From Rhodopseudomonas rhenobacensis (GTDB lineage Bacteria > Pseudomonadota > Alphaproteobacteria > Rhizobiales > Xanthobacteraceae), in assembly GCF_014203125.1 (NCBI RefSeq), contig NZ_JACHIH010000016.1, positions 1 through 64,000 of the forward strand: 64,000 bases of DNA, written 5' to 3'. Positions 43,432-53,069 of this stretch are shown here, piece by piece. Every line of letters begins with the position of its first letter. Position 1 is the first letter of the stretch. The translations under genes were made by a program, and so were the position numbers. The notes under the pieces were generated by a model that worked only from the letters and a program-made list of their open reading frames with translations, was not told where the DNA came from and searched no databases.

Positions 43432-43923
43432 TCAGCCCTTCCAGTGCAGCACGGAGATCAGCGTGAACAGCCGCCGCGCGGTCTCGAAGTCGATCCGCAC
43501 CTTGCCGGCGAGCCGCTCCTGCAGCGTGCGCGAGCCTTCGTCATGGATGCCGCGGCGGCCCATGTCGATGGCCTCGATCTTGTCCGGCGTGGCGGTGCGG
43601 ATCGCCTGATAATAGCTGTCGCAGATCATGAAGTAGTCCTTCACGATGCGGCGGAACGGCGACAGCGACAACAGGTGCACCATCACCGGGCTGCCGTCCT
43701 CGCGGCGGATGTCGAACATCAGCCGGTTGCCGGTGATGCCGATATGCAGCGTGAACGGGCCTTCGCCGACGCCCTCCGGCGCGAATAGGTTCTTCTCGAC
43801 CAGGTCGTAGATCGCGATCGCGCGCTCGTGCTCGATGTCGGGACCGGAACGCCCGATCGATTCCTCGTCCAGCGTCACCGCCACGATGCAATTTCGGGAA
43901 TCGTCTGGTTCCTGCTGGCTCAT
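43432..43923 (-). CDS. UPF0262 family protein
   Basis: 163 aa protein of unknown function, conserved in alphaproteobacteria next to hisD. Typical segments include [16 protein letters not shown] and [20 protein letters not shown]. No signal peptide or membrane segment. Start ATG 43923 overlaps the hisD stop (ATGA), so it is co-translated with histidinol dehydrogenase. Confidence 0.9.
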   Translation of the reverse strand: MSQQEPDDSRNCIVAVTLDEESIGRSGPDIEHERAIAIYDLVEKNLFAPEGVGEGPFTLHIGITGNRLMFDIRREDGSPVMVHLLSLSPFRRIVKDYFMICDSYYQAIRTATPDKIEAIDMGRRGIHDEGSRTLQERLAGKVRIDFETARRLFTLISVLHWKG

Positions 43924-45215
43924 CGCAAATTGAGGCGCAATCCAACCGAGCGCGCATGGGCATCGAGGCCTTCGGCCTTGCCCAGCGTCATTGCCGCCGG
44001 GCCCAGCGCACGCAGTTGCTCGGGCCCGCATTTCAGCATCGAGGTTCGCTTCATGAAGTCAAGCACGCCGAGGCCGGAAGAGAACCGCGCCGACCGCGCG
44101 GTCGGCAGCACGTGGTTGGAGCCGCCGACGTAATCGCCGATCGCCTCCGGCGTGTGCGGGCCTAAGAAGATCGCTCCGGCATTGCGGACCCGGCCGGCCA
44201 CCGCCTCGGGATCGACGGTCATGATTTCCAGATGTTCGGCGGCGAGCGCATTGGCGATTTCGGCGGCCTCGTCGAGATTGGAGACCAGGATCACCGCGCC
44301 GAAGTCAGTCCATGACGCGGTCGCGATGGCGGCGCGCGACAGCGTGGTGAGCTGCGCGGCGATGGCGCGCTCGACCTGGTCGGCGAGGTCGGCGTCGTCG
44401 GTGATCAGGATCGACTGCGCGTTGGCGTCGTGCTCGGCCTGCGCCAGCATGTCGGCGGCGATCCAGTCCGGATTGCCGGTGGCGTCGGCGATGATCACCA
44501 CCTCGGAGGGGCCGGCGATCATGTCGATGCCGACCTTGCCGAACACCAGCCGCTTGGCGGCGGCCACATAGGCGTTGCCGGGGCCGACGATCTTCGACAC
44601 CGGCGCGATGGTCGCGGTGCCGTAGGCCAGCGCCGCCACCGCCTGGGCGCCGCCGACGCGGTAGATCTCGGTGACGCCGCCGAGTTGGGCAGCGGCCAGC
44701 ACCAAAGGATTGAGCTTGCCGTCCGGGGTCGGCACCACCATCACCAGCCGCTCGACGCCGGCGACCTTGGCGGGCACCGCGTTCATCAGCACCGAGGACG
44801 GATACGACGCGGTGCCGCCGGGGACGTACAGCCCGACCGCCTCGATCGCGCTCCAGCGCCAGCCGAGCTCGACGCCGAGCGCGTCGGTGAAGCGGTCGTC
44901 CTTGGGCAATTGCCGGCGGTGAAACGATTCGATGCGGTCGCGCGCCAGTTTCAAGGCGTCGATGGTCTCGGCATCGCAGGCGGCGACCGCGGCGGCGACC
45001 TCGTCCGGGCCGATCGCGAGGCCGGCGGCCTCGAGCGGCAGCCGGTCGAATTTGGCGGTGGCCTCCAGCAAGGCGGCGTCGCCGCGCTTGGCGACGTCAT
45101 CGACGATGCCGCGGGTGGCGGTCTCGATGTCGAGCGAGGCCTCCCGCTTGGTGGCGAGGAACGCGTTGAATCGGGTGGCGAAATCGGCGTTGCGGCGATC
45201 GAGGCGGATGGGCAT
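43920..45215 (-). CDS. hisD: Histidinol dehydrogenase
   Basis: 431 aa from ATG 45215. Catalyses the last two oxidations of histidine biosynthesis, L-histidinol to L-histidine with NAD+. Signature parts: [33 protein letters not shown], zinc/substrate site [21 protein letters not shown] and GSNHVLPT. The upstream frame to 45260 crosses a hairpin and is not used. Forms a transcript with UPF0262 and probably the phosphatase. Confidence 0.97.
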   Translation of the reverse strand: MPIRLDRRNADFATRFNAFLATKREASLDIETATRGIVDDVAKRGDAALLEATAKFDRLPLEAAGLAIGPDEVAAAVAACDAETIDALKLARDRIESFHRRQLPKDDRFTDALGVELGWRWSAIEAVGLYVPGGTASYPSSVLMNAVPAKVAGVERLVMVVPTPDGKLNPLVLAAAQLGGVTEIYRVGGAQAVAALAYGTATIAPVSKIVGPGNAYVAAAKRLVFGKVGIDMIAGPSEVVIIADATGNPDWIAADMLAQAEHDANAQSILITDDADLADQVERAIAAQLTTLSRAAIATASWTDFGAVILVSNLDEAAEIANALAAEHLEIMTVDPEAVAGRVRNAGAIFLGPHTPEAIGDYVGGSNHVLPTARSARFSSGLGVLDFMKRTSMLKCGPEQLRALGPAAMTLGKAEGLDAHARSVGLRLNLR

Positions 45216-45226
45216 TTGCGGGTTCC

Positions 45227-45257
45227 AGCAGGGTCTTCGTCCGAAGGGCCCCCTGCT
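45227..45257. terminator. Hairpin between DUF2948 gene and hisD
   Basis: AGCAGGG (45227-45233) pairs with CCCTGCT (45251-45257), with an inner TTCG/CGAA match. It has no T-run on the minus strand and lies 12 bases upstream of the hisD start, so it could attenuate read-through or influence hisD translation. Confidence 0.3.
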
Positions 45258-45347
45258 CAATGACGTGGCAAGAAATCGCCGTCAACCCTTGGGTTTCATA
45301 GAAGTCGGGTTTGGCGGGAGCGGCGGGGTGGCAGGTCGGCCGCCCGA

Positions 45348-45818
45348 TCAGGGGCCGGCGGCGCCGCCGCCGGGATCGGTGGCGAGATCGTCGGCGCCGA
45401 GATCGTCGGGGCCAAGATCGTCAGGACCAAGATCGGTCAGTTCGCACTCCAGGCATTCGAGGTCGAGCCGCAGCGCGCCGCCATTGCGGAACATCAGCAG
45501 CGCCGCGCCGCCCGGGGCATCCCCGGGATAGAACTCGATGCCGAGCAATTCCAGGATCGCGCCCGGCGTGTTGAGCTCGATATTACGCGATTTGCAGGCC
45601 AACACCCGGTCGAACCGCAATGCTGCGATCAGCCGGCCCGGCAACGGTTCGCCGGCCAGCGTCTGGTCCCAGTCCGGCCGGCTCAACCCCAGCACCAGCC
45701 GCTTCTCCTGCTGCCGCCAGACGATGTCGCCGGCGTGCAACCTTGCGTCCTGGACATGGGCGGAGATCACGGCGAGATCGTCGGCATCGAGCGCGATCAG
45801 CTTGAGCAGCCCGGTCAC
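45348..45818 (-). CDS. DUF2948 family protein with acidic C-terminal repeats
   Basis: 156 aa from GTG 45818. The family start VTGLLKLIALDADDLAVISA and the WRQQEKRLVLGLSRPDWD segment identify DUF2948, an uncharacterised family between murA and hisD in Rhizobiales. The last ~25 residues are an acidic repeat DLGPD-DLGPD-DLGAD-DLATD, encoded by a 15-base tandem repeat. Other GTG codons (45833) are possible starts. Function unknown. Confidence 0.85.
   Translation of the reverse strand: MTGLLKLIALDADDLAVISAHVQDARLHAGDIVWRQQEKRLVLGLSRPDWDQTLAGEPLPGRLIAALRFDRVLACKSRNIELNTPGAILELLGIEFYPGDAPGGAALLMFRNGGALRLDLECLECELTDLGPDDLGPDDLGADDLATDPGGGAAGP
45384..45440. repeat. 15-base tandem repeat inside the DUF2948 gene
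   Basis: Units begin at 45384, 45399, 45414 and 45429, each a variant of GAGATCGTCGGSGCC. Copies preserve the reading frame and encode the pentapeptide DLGxD, so copy-number change would lengthen or shorten the tail without a frameshift. Confidence 0.75.
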
Positions 45819-45834
45819 GGCGTCACCCTGCACC

Positions 45835-47124
45835 TTATCCGCTGATGCGCTCGATGGTGGCGCCGCAGGCGGAGAGCTTTTCCTCGAGCCGCTCGAAGCC
45901 GCGGTCGAGATGATAGATCCGGTTGACCATGGTCTCGCCTTCGGCGGCAAGGCCTGCGATCACCAGCGACACCGAGGCGCGCAAGTCGGTCGCCATCACC
46001 GGCGCACCGCGCAATTTGGCGACGCCGTCGATGGTGGCGGTCTCGCCGTCGAGATGAATCCGCGCGCCGAACCGCGCCAATTCCTGGACGTGCATGAAGC
46101 GGTTTTCGAAGATCGTCTCGGTAATGTGCGAGGCGCCCTTGGCGCAGGCCATCAGCGCCATCAGCTGCGCCTGCAGATCGGTCGGGAAGCCCGGGAACGG
46201 CGCGGTGGTGACGGTGACCGGATTGATCCCGGCGCCGTTGCGGGTGACCCGGATGCCGTCATTGTTGACGGTGATGGTGGCGCCGGCCTCGGTCAACACG
46301 TCGAGCGCCGATTGCAGCAATTCCGGCCGCGCGCCGGACAATTGCACATCGCCGCCGGTCATCGCCACCGCCATCGCATAGGTGCCGGTCTCGATGCGGT
46401 CCGGCAGCACGGTGTGGCGGGCGCCGTGCAGCTTGGCGACGCCTTCGATGGTGATGCGCGGGGTGCCGGCGCCGGTGATCTTGGCGCCCATCTTGTTGAG
46501 GCAATCGGCGACGTCGACGATTTCCGGCTCGCAGGCGGCGTTGCTGATGGTCGTGGTGCCCTTTGCCAGCGTCGCGGCCATCAGCGCCACATGGGTGCCG
46601 CTGACGGTCACCTTGGGGAACTCGATCGCCGCACCCTTGAGGCCGCCGGGAGCCTCGGCAATCACATAGCCGCCGTCGATGGTGAGGGTGGCGCCGAGCT
46701 TTTCCAGCGCCATGATCAACAGATCGACCGGCCGGGTGCCGATCGCGCAGCCGCCGGGCAGCGAGACTTTCGCCTGGTGCATCCGCGCCAGCAGCGGCGC
46801 GATCACCCAGAACGAGGCGCGCATCTTCGAGACCAGCTCATAGGGCGCGGTGGTGTCGATGATGTTCTTCGCCGAAATGTGCAGGGTCTGGCCCTGATAT
46901 TCGTGGTCGCCGGGGCGCTTGCCGGCGGCCATGATGTCGACGCCGTGGTTGCCGAGAATGCGCTGCAATTGCGCGACATCGGCGAGCCGCGGCACGTTGT
47001 CGAGGATCAGGGTTTCGTCGGTCAAAAGACCGGCGATCATCAGCGGCAGTGCTGCGTTCTTGGCGCCGGAGATCGGAATGGTGCCGTTGAGCTGTGCGCC
47101 GCCGACGATGCGAATCCGATCCAT
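45835..47124 (-). CDS. murA: UDP-N-acetylglucosamine 1-carboxyvinyltransferase
   Basis: 429 aa, usual length. First committed step of peptidoglycan synthesis, enolpyruvyl transfer from PEP to UDP-GlcNAc. The N-terminal [11 protein letters not shown] holds the conserved lysine-asparagine pair, and the catalytic cysteine that binds fosfomycin is in [14 protein letters not shown]. Followed 16 bases later by the DUF2948 start. Confidence 0.97.
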   Translation of the reverse strand: MDRIRIVGGAQLNGTIPISGAKNAALPLMIAGLLTDETLILDNVPRLADVAQLQRILGNHGVDIMAAGKRPGDHEYQGQTLHISAKNIIDTTAPYELVSKMRASFWVIAPLLARMHQAKVSLPGGCAIGTRPVDLLIMALEKLGATLTIDGGYVIAEAPGGLKGAAIEFPKVTVSGTHVALMAATLAKGTTTISNAACEPEIVDVADCLNKMGAKITGAGTPRITIEGVAKLHGARHTVLPDRIETGTYAMAVAMTGGDVQLSGARPELLQSALDVLTEAGATITVNNDGIRVTRNGAGINPVTVTTAPFPGFPTDLQAQLMALMACAKGASHITETIFENRFMHVQELARFGARIHLDGETATIDGVAKLRGAPVMATDLRASVSLVIAGLAAEGETMVNRIYHLDRGFERLEEKLSACGATIERISG

Positions 47125-47472
47125 GCCTGGTCCTGCCGATTGCTGCTGGGTTGCTGTGCCGACGTTCTAGGCGTGTCCGCCTGGGATTGCAAAAGCCGCG
47201 GGATTTGCGGCGATTTCATGGGAACTCGGCTGGTTTTGCCGGATTTGGGGCAAAAATGCCGGGCTTGGCGTGGCCCTGGCCCCTTCCCTCGCCCCGCTTG
47301 CGGGGAGAGGGTGGCGTGACAAGCGAAGCTTGTCGCGTCGGGTGAGGGGGCGCCGCGTTTTGCCGAGGCGCCCCCTCACCCGACCCGGCTCCGCTGCGCT
47401 ACGCCGGGTCGACCTCTCCCCGCACGCGGGGAGAGGTGGGGGGCGCGGCGGGCGCATCCGACGAGCTTGAGA
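47125..47472. other. Gene-free stretch upstream of murA
   Basis: Apart from the murA promoter region this stretch is mostly the large family C repeat at 47281-47440. No open frame with recognisable domains. Confidence 0.6.
47281..47440. repeat. Intergenic palindromic repeat, family C (copy 2, long form)
   Basis: Two mirrored units: CTTGCGGGGAGAGG ... GGTGAGGGGGCGCC on one side and GGCGCCCCCTCACC ... CCTCTCCCCGC on the other. The right half is nearly identical to 145-218. The whole can fold into a very long hairpin between murA and the next gene. Confidence 0.8.
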
Positions 47473-48132
47473 TCACCCGACCTTGTTGATGTCGGCGCTC
47501 TCCAGCACTGGCTTCGGATAGCCGTCGCGGGCGACGGTAATCATGGCGCGGCCGACCCGCTCGGTGGTGGTCATGGCGTTCGGCGCGACCTTGCTGAGCC
47601 AGCTCCACAGCGGCGCGCCGAGCCGATAGATCGTGTTGATCCACGGCGTCTTCGACTCGATGCCGTGCAACGGCTGGATCGCGGCGGGGCGGAACATGTA
47701 GGCCCGAAACGGCAGCTTCAACAGATCGTTCTCGGTCTTGCCCTTGACGCGCGCCCACATCAGCCGGCCCTGCTCGGTGGAGTCGGTGCCGCGGCCGCTG
47801 ACATAGATGAAGGTCATCGCCGGATTGAGCTTCGCCAGCGTCCGCGCCGCCGCCAGCGTGATGTCGTAGGTCAATTGCCGGTAGTGCCGCTCGTTCATCC
47901 CGACCGAACTGACGCCGAGGCAGAAGAAGCAGGCGTCATAGCCAGCCAACTGGGATTCGATGTCGGAGAAATCCAGAAAATCCTCGCGCAGGATTTCGTG
48001 CAGCTTGTCGATCTTCCGATGCGTCGAGCTGCGGCCGATCACCAGCACGCGTTCGACCAGCGGATCGCGCAGGCATTCCCGCAACACACCCTGCCCGACC
48101 ATCCCGGTTGCGCCGAACAAGATCACCTTCAT
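47473..48132 (-). CDS. NAD(P)-binding Rossmann-fold (atypical SDR) protein
   Basis: 219 aa from ATG 48132. N-terminal nucleotide-binding motif MKVILFGATGMVGQG and a YVSGRGTDSTEQG segment typical of atypical short-chain dehydrogenases related to HTATIP2/YwnB-type NAD(P)H-binding proteins. The classical YxxxK pair is not evident (KGKTENDLL follows), so it may bind cofactor without classic SDR chemistry. Isolated gene flanked by repeat and a membrane-protein gene; role unknown. Confidence 0.8.
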   Translation of the reverse strand: MKVILFGATGMVGQGVLRECLRDPLVERVLVIGRSSTHRKIDKLHEILREDFLDFSDIESQLAGYDACFFCLGVSSVGMNERHYRQLTYDITLAAARTLAKLNPAMTFIYVSGRGTDSTEQGRLMWARVKGKTENDLLKLPFRAYMFRPAAIQPLHGIESKTPWINTIYRLGAPLWSWLSKVAPNAMTTTERVGRAMITVARDGYPKPVLESADINKVG

Positions 48133-48282
48133 GCAGCGTTCCATCCCTCGCGCGACACCAGCCACCGCCTGATGCCGATGCGGGCCGCGCCGCAATCATA
48201 CGCGACTTGACGGGACAGATACAGCCGCGGCGCCGGCAGGGCGTCGCGGCGCATGGGCACAACTTTGCCGCGCGACGCGCGA

Positions 48283-48783
48283 TCAGGCGGCGCTGGTCAG
48301 CGCCGGTCGGAACCGTCGTGTGGCCAGCACAATCACGACGACGAAGAAAGCCAGCAGCGCACCCTGCGCCGCGAAGAACGGCGGCTCGGTCTGGGTCGGC
48401 GCCAGTGCATTGAGCAACGAGATTTTCACGAACCCCTGAACCACCAGCACGAACATGTTGAGATACAGCGAGAGCAGCGCTGTTATCACGTAGATCGGCC
48501 GCCACACGCCTTCGAGCCGTCGCAGGTAAAGCGCGATCACCGCCGCGGCGAGCAGCAGCAGCGAGATGATCCCGACGATGTGCGACGGCAACAATTGCGC
48601 AAAGGGAAAGAAGAACCCGGTGACGCTGGTCAGGATCGTGGCGGCGAGGAACAGCGCGGTCCAGCCGCGCAGCGGATTCGAAGTGAGCAGTCCGACCATC
48701 GCGATCAGCCCCGCGGCGATCGCGACCAGGCTGATCAGAACATGGATGAGCGTAAACGTCGACAGACTGAGACCGAGAATCAT
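48283..48783 (-). CDS. Small multispan membrane protein, unknown function
   Basis: 166 aa with about four to five hydrophobic helices (for example TLIHVLISLVAIAAGLIAMV, GIISLLLLAAAVIALYL, ALLAFFVVVIVLA). No catalytic or transport motif recognised. Similar short membrane proteins are frequent in Bradyrhizobium-type genomes. Stands alone between the Rossmann protein gene and a gene-poor stretch. Confidence 0.75.
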   Translation of the reverse strand: MILGLSLSTFTLIHVLISLVAIAAGLIAMVGLLTSNPLRGWTALFLAATILTSVTGFFFPFAQLLPSHIVGIISLLLLAAAVIALYLRRLEGVWRPIYVITALLSLYLNMFVLVVQGFVKISLLNALAPTQTEPPFFAAQGALLAFFVVVIVLATRRFRPALTSAA

Positions 48784-49169
48784 CGTCGCCTCCCGTCGTG
48801 CAAACTGATTAAGTAATCAACTTTGTCGTCCAAGCGAGGTTAAGTGAAAATTCCGACGCTGGCTAGTTGCTGCAACGCGCAACGCCGCACAGCTTTGCGG
48901 CAGGTCGATCAAGAAATGTTGAGCATCATGCCACAATTCGTCGCGGGCGAAACCGCTGCGATACGAGTGACGCGCGTTCGAGTTAGATGGATGCGCATCG
49001 CAATCGGCAGAAGTCATTCCGGGGCGCGAGCAGCGAAGCTGCGAGCGAACCCGGAACCCAGTACTCACCGCCCTGGAATACTGGATTCCGGACTTGCTCG
49101 TTCTTCGAACTCGCAACCCGGAATGACGACGCAACTCGATTTGATGCCTCAACTCGACCGAATACTGCG
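48784..49169. other. Gene-free stretch with one family B repeat
   Basis: Contains the promoter region for the membrane-protein gene on its left side and the repeat 49013-49127 on its right. The middle ~180 bases show no recognisable feature. Confidence 0.55.
49013..49127. repeat. Intergenic palindromic repeat, family B (copy 2)
   Basis: Same unit as 11074-11187 and 53976-54092: GTCATTCCGGGGCGCGAGCAG at one end, CCCGGAATGAC at the other and a TACTGGATTCCGG arm inside. Lies just beyond the stop of the hydrolase gene. Confidence 0.8.
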
Positions 49170-50108
49170 CTAACGATCGAGAAATTCGACCAGCTTCGGA
49201 ATCACCTGATCCGGCGCCTCTTCCATCAGCCAGTGCCCCGCGCCGGTGATGACCACGCCATCGACATGGCTCGCGACCAGCTTCGCCTGCGTGATCAAGA
49301 CCTCGCCGGAGGCTTTCTCGCCGCTCAGCACCAGCATCGGCCTAGTCAGCGGCGTCTTGGCAAAGCCTGCGAAATCCGCGGCGTCCTGCTCGAAGGCGCG
49401 GAACACTTCGAAGCCGGCGGCCATATGGCCCGGCTGCGCATAAGCCTCGGCGTAGAATTTCCGATCCGCCTCCGGCACCGATTTGGTCGGGTCGGCGGCG
49501 AAGTCGTTCCAGAAGTGCTCGAAATAGATCCGCTCGCGACCGCTGACCAGCGCCAGCGGCGTCTTGCCGTAGAAATGAAAATGCCAGAGGTCGCGCAACA
49601 GCCAGACACGGGTCCAATCGCCGACGCCGGGCAGGAACGCATCCATCAGCGCGATGCGCTCCACCTCGGCGGGATACTGCGCCGCATAGGCGTAGGCCAC
49701 CATCAGCCCGATATCGTGGCCGACGATCTTGACGCGGTCGATCTTGAGACTCTGCAGCAGCGCGTGAACGTCGCGCGCCAGCGCCGCCTTGGTGTAGCCG
49801 TCGGGCGGCGCGTCAGAGCTGCCGAAGCCGCGCAGATCCGGCGCTATCACCAGATGTTTGTCGGCGAGCCTTTCGATCAGCGGCCGCCACATCCGGCTGG
49901 TTTCGGCGTAGCCATGCAGCAGCACGATGGCGTCGCCCTGGCCGGCGCTCAGATAGTGCAACTTGACGCCGTTGACGGTGGCGAATTTGTCTTGCGGAGG
50001 TTCGGCCCGCGCCGAGGGGGGCGATGCTGCGATCATCGCCAGCCCGGCGATGATCAACCAGAACGTCCGTCCGAAGCCGTGAAACGTATTTCTCAGCAAG
50101 CGCATCAT
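49170..50108 (-). CDS. Exported alpha/beta-fold hydrolase, epoxide hydrolase/dehalogenase-like
   Basis: 312 aa (ATG 50108 or 50105). A Sec-type leader (FWLIIAGLAMIAASPPSARA) precedes the alpha/beta-hydrolase body. The nucleophile elbow is VGHDIGLM, with aspartate as nucleophile, as in epoxide hydrolases and haloalkane dehalogenases. The oxyanion motif is LLHGYAETSRMW and the catalytic histidine is in GAGHWLMEE. Likely periplasmic. Substrate not determinable; the DIG elbow favours epoxide or halo-acid chemistry over esterase. Confidence 0.85.
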   Translation of the reverse strand: MMRLLRNTFHGFGRTFWLIIAGLAMIAASPPSARAEPPQDKFATVNGVKLHYLSAGQGDAIVLLHGYAETSRMWRPLIERLADKHLVIAPDLRGFGSSDAPPDGYTKAALARDVHALLQSLKIDRVKIVGHDIGLMVAYAYAAQYPAEVERIALMDAFLPGVGDWTRVWLLRDLWHFHFYGKTPLALVSGRERIYFEHFWNDFAADPTKSVPEADRKFYAEAYAQPGHMAAGFEVFRAFEQDAADFAGFAKTPLTRPMLVLSGEKASGEVLITQAKLVASHVDGVVITGAGHWLMEEAPDQVIPKLVEFLDR

Positions 50109-50150
50109 CGACCTCCGGTCTGGTTCCGACTTGACGTGATTCAGTTGGCG

Positions 50151-51902
50151 TCACCGCACCGACGCCTGCTCCCGACACGGCGCCGGCGCCGCCGTCAGGC
50201 TGTCGGCGAGATAGCCGTGCAGTGCCGCGACCACCTGCGCGCCCTCGCCGATCGCGCCGCCGACCCGCTTGACCGAGCCGGAGCGCACGTCGCCGACCGC
50301 GAACACGCCCGGCACCGTGGTCTCGAGCAGCGTCACCGGCCGCTGATGCTGCGCCGACGTCGCGCCGGTGACGACGAAGCCGGCGCGGTCGAGCGCCACG
50401 CCGCAGCCGTCGAGCCAGCCGGTGGCGGGATCGGCGCCGACGAACAGAAACACGTTGCGGATCGGCATCCAGCTGGTCTCGCCGGACAGCCGGCTGCGCA
50501 ATTGCGCGCGCTCCAGCGAGGCGTCCGGCGCGCCCTCGATCGACACCACCTCGGTGTTGAACAACAGCTCGATGTTCGGCGTCGATTCGATGCGCTCGAT
50601 CAGGTAGCGCGACATGCTGGCGCCGAGCCCGCCGCCGCGGATCACCATGTGCACCTTGCTGGCGTGCGCCGACAGGAACACCGCGGCCTGGCCGGCGGAA
50701 TTGCCGCCGCCGACCAGGATCACCTCCTGCGCGGCGCACAGCCGCGCCTCGATCGGCGAGGCCCAGTACCACACGCCGCGGCCCTCGAACTTCTCGAGAT
50801 TGGTCATCTGCGGCCGCCGATAGCGCGCGCCGCTCGCCACCACGATCGCCTTCGCGCGCAACGGCGCGCCGTCGTCCAGCGTCAGCGAAAAATTGCCGTC
50901 CTCGCAGCCGCACTCCAGCGTCTTCACCGACACCGGGATCATGATCTCGGCGCCGAATTTCTGCGCCTGATTGTAGGCCCGCGCGGTCAGCGCCAGGCCG
51001 GAGATGCCGGTCGGAAAGCCGAGATAGTTCTCGATCCGCGCGCTGGCGCCGGCCTGGCCGCCGAACGCCCGTGCATCCAGCACCGCGACCGACAGCCCTT
51101 CGGAGGCGGCATAGACCGCGGTCGATAGCCCCGCGGGCCCGCTGCCGACGATTGCCACGTCGTAGAGTTTGTCGGGGCTGACCGCGGCGAGCATCCCCAT
51201 GGCGCGGGCGATCTCGACCTCCGACGGATTGCGCAGGATGCTGCCGTCCGGCGTCACCACCAGCGGCAGGTCGGCGGGCTGCGGCGCGGAGCGCGCCACC
51301 AGTTCGGCGGCGTCTTTGTCCTGCGCCGGATCAAGCAGGTGATGCGGATAGCCGTTGCGGGTGAGAAAGCCCTGCAGCCGCACCACGTCGCCGGAATTCG
51401 CCGCGCCGATCAGCACCGGGCCGCCGACGCCACCCTGGATCAGGCTGACGCGGCGCAGAATCAGCGCCCGCATGATGCGCTCGCCGAGGTCGGCTTCGGC
51501 GACCAACAGCGCGCGCAGCCGCTCCGGCGGGATCAGCAGGCATTCGACTTCGCCCTCGGCATGGCCGTCGACCAGCGCGAAGCGGTTGGACAATTGGCCG
51601 AGTTCGCCGAGGAACTGGCCGGGGCCCTGCTCGACCACCGGGGAGACGTGGCCGAGCCCGTCGCGTTGGGTGATCGCGACGTGGCCCGCGAGGATGACGA
51701 ACATGCCTGGTCCGGTCTTGCCGGTTTCGAACAGCGTGTCGCCGTCGTGATAGCGCCTGACCTCGCCGAACCGCCGCATCCGGTCGATTTCAGCCGGCGT
51801 CAGCTCAGGAAAGGTCTGTTCGTGCCGCGGATGCATCGCCGAGCGCGAGGCCGTCTCTCGGAGGCTGTCGTTGCGGCTGTCGTTTGCGGATTGAAGCGAC
51901 AT
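50151..51902 (-). CDS. Cyclic nucleotide-binding domain fused to thioredoxin-reductase-like FAD oxidoreductase
   Basis: 583 aa from ATG 51902 (AGAGGTG nine bases upstream). Residues ~25-150 form a cNMP-binding/CRP-like domain (GPGMFVILAGHVAITQ, FLGELGQLSNRFALVDG). A short thioredoxin-like linker follows. Residues ~245-570 are a TrxR-type FAD/NAD(P)H domain (VAIVGSGPAGLSTAVYAASE, VGGGNSAGQAAVFLS, VFAVGDVRSG). The redox CxxC expected in VxYCxxCD is replaced by GVWYWASPIEARLC, so it cannot act as a standard thioredoxin reductase. Possibly a nucleotide-gated flavin oxidoreductase. Confidence 0.87.
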   Translation of the reverse strand: MSLQSANDSRNDSLRETASRSAMHPRHEQTFPELTPAEIDRMRRFGEVRRYHDGDTLFETGKTGPGMFVILAGHVAITQRDGLGHVSPVVEQGPGQFLGELGQLSNRFALVDGHAEGEVECLLIPPERLRALLVAEADLGERIMRALILRRVSLIQGGVGGPVLIGAANSGDVVRLQGFLTRNGYPHHLLDPAQDKDAAELVARSAPQPADLPLVVTPDGSILRNPSEVEIARAMGMLAAVSPDKLYDVAIVGSGPAGLSTAVYAASEGLSVAVLDARAFGGQAGASARIENYLGFPTGISGLALTARAYNQAQKFGAEIMIPVSVKTLECGCEDGNFSLTLDDGAPLRAKAIVVASGARYRRPQMTNLEKFEGRGVWYWASPIEARLCAAQEVILVGGGNSAGQAAVFLSAHASKVHMVIRGGGLGASMSRYLIERIESTPNIELLFNTEVVSIEGAPDASLERAQLRSRLSGETSWMPIRNVFLFVGADPATGWLDGCGVALDRAGFVVTGATSAQHQRPVTLLETTVPGVFAVGDVRSGSVKRVGGAIGEGAQVVAALHGYLADSLTAAPAPCREQASVR

Positions 51903-51920
51903 GGGGCGGCGCACCTCTGG

Positions 51921-52136
51921 TTAGGCGTTGGGGTCCTGGGCTTCGGCGGTCGGCGGCGAGGTCTCGGATGGCTCGGGCGGCGTCGCGGCCGCCCGCCCGG
52001 GCGGCGGCGCGGGCTGCTCGGCGCGGCCGCGCAATTGCGATTTCCGCCGCTTCAGGTTTTCGCGCAAGGCATCGCGCAGCCGGCTTTGCCGCGCTATGTT
52101 GCGATCGGTCTTGGACAGCTCGGGCGCGTCGGTCAT
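51921..52136 (-). CDS. Small conserved hypothetical protein
   Basis: 71 aa starting MTDAPELSKTDRNIARQSRL. The N-terminal half is basic and helical (RDALRENLKRRKSQLRGR) and the C-terminal half is a disordered proline/alanine/glutamate tail. Similar short proteins are widespread in Bradyrhizobium relatives, but I know of no function. It is divergent from the NTF2-like gene and ends 18 bases before the oxidoreductase start, so it may lead that transcript. Confidence 0.6.
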   Translation of the reverse strand: MTDAPELSKTDRNIARQSRLRDALRENLKRRKSQLRGRAEQPAPPPGRAAATPPEPSETSPPTAEAQDPNA

Positions 52137-52175
52137 GGCGTGACGGTCGGTTCTCGCAGGTTCGGAAAGGTGATC

Positions 52176-52616
52176 ATGATCCCAACATATGCGCTGGCTG
52201 CTGCGCCGCAACAGACCCTCGCGGAATGGCATCGCTTCGTCGCAACCGGCAGCGAAGACGTGCTGCGGCCATTGCTGGCGGAGCACATCGTGTTCCGCTC
52301 GCCGTTCGTGCAGTCGCCGATCCCGGGTCGCGCCGCGACGCTGCTGGTGCTGACCACGGTGACGCAGATTTTCGAGGATTTCCAGTATCACCGCACGTTC
52401 GTTGCCGGATCGCACGACGCCGGGCTGGAATTCTCCGCCCACATCGGCAAATGGCAGCTCAAGGGCATCGACCTGATCCGGTTCAACGAGGCCGGCGAGA
52501 TGATCGAATTCGAGGTGATGGTGCGGCCGCTCAAGGCGTTGGCGGCGCTCGGCGAGGCGATGGGGAACCGGATCGGCCCGCAATTGCTGGCCTTGAAGGC
52601 CGCAGCGGCCGGATGA
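52176..52616 (+). CDS. NTF2-like / SnoaL-fold domain protein
   Basis: 146 aa from ATG 52176 with GGAAAGG five bases upstream. The sequence pattern (WHRFVATGSEDVLRPLLAEH, VFRSPFVQSPIPGR, GKWQLKGIDLIRFNEAGEM, IEFEVMVRPLKAL) is that of the NTF2-like superfamily, small cone-shaped ligand pockets used by isomerases, dehydratases or binding proteins. No catalytic residues can be assigned. Stands alone on the plus strand. Confidence 0.8.
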   Translation: MIPTYALAAAPQQTLAEWHRFVATGSEDVLRPLLAEHIVFRSPFVQSPIPGRAATLLVLTTVTQIFEDFQYHRTFVAGSHDAGLEFSAHIGKWQLKGIDLIRFNEAGEMIEFEVMVRPLKALAALGEAMGNRIGPQLLALKAAAAG

Positions 52617-52854
52617 CGTTTCGCGGGCGGCGTCGGGATGCTCGCAATCCTCGATTGAACAGGATGTCTTGCGAAACCGTGGCCGGCGTTTCGGGATCGG
52701 CCGCGGAGCTGGCTGGCACCTCAGCCGGTCCCGCCGCCCCCGCCAAAAGATGGTCAACAAGTCGTCGTCTGCCGCTTGCGTCGACGGATTCAATGTGGCA
52801 AGGATCGCCACGCGTTGCGGCGGCCCTCGGGGCTGATTCCCGCATCGATAAAAT

Positions 52855-52929
52855 GCTGCCGTAGCTCAGTGGTAGAGCACTCCATTGGTAATGGAGAGGT
52901 CCACAGTTCGACCCTGTGTGGCAGCACCA
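52855..52929 (+). tRNA. tRNA-Thr (GGT)
   Basis: 75 bases including the encoded CCA. Acceptor GCTGCCG/TGGCAGC with a terminal G-T pair, D-arm AGCTCAGTGGTAGAGC, anticodon stem CTCCA/TGGAG with loop TTGGTAA giving anticodon GGT, and T-arm CACAG-TTCGACC-CTGTG. Confidence 0.97.
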
Positions 52930-53069
52930 TTTTTCCCGCTGACATTTCAATAGCCTGCTGAAGGCATTGGGCATTTCGCGTCGTTCATGGCGCGGGACCG
53001 GCGCACAACGCCTTGAGAACTGCTTAACTGACAAAGCGCAGGCTTCATTGCGCAGCCGGGACCGCGCAA

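Noticed and set aside
45538-47319. 593-codon open frame opposite DUF2948 and murA
   Set aside because: Antisense to murA; no ribosome site and no recognisable domain.
48987-51128. 713-codon open frame on the plus strand
   Set aside because: Runs through a palindromic repeat and opposite the hydrolase and oxidoreductase genes, both of which have clear motifs.
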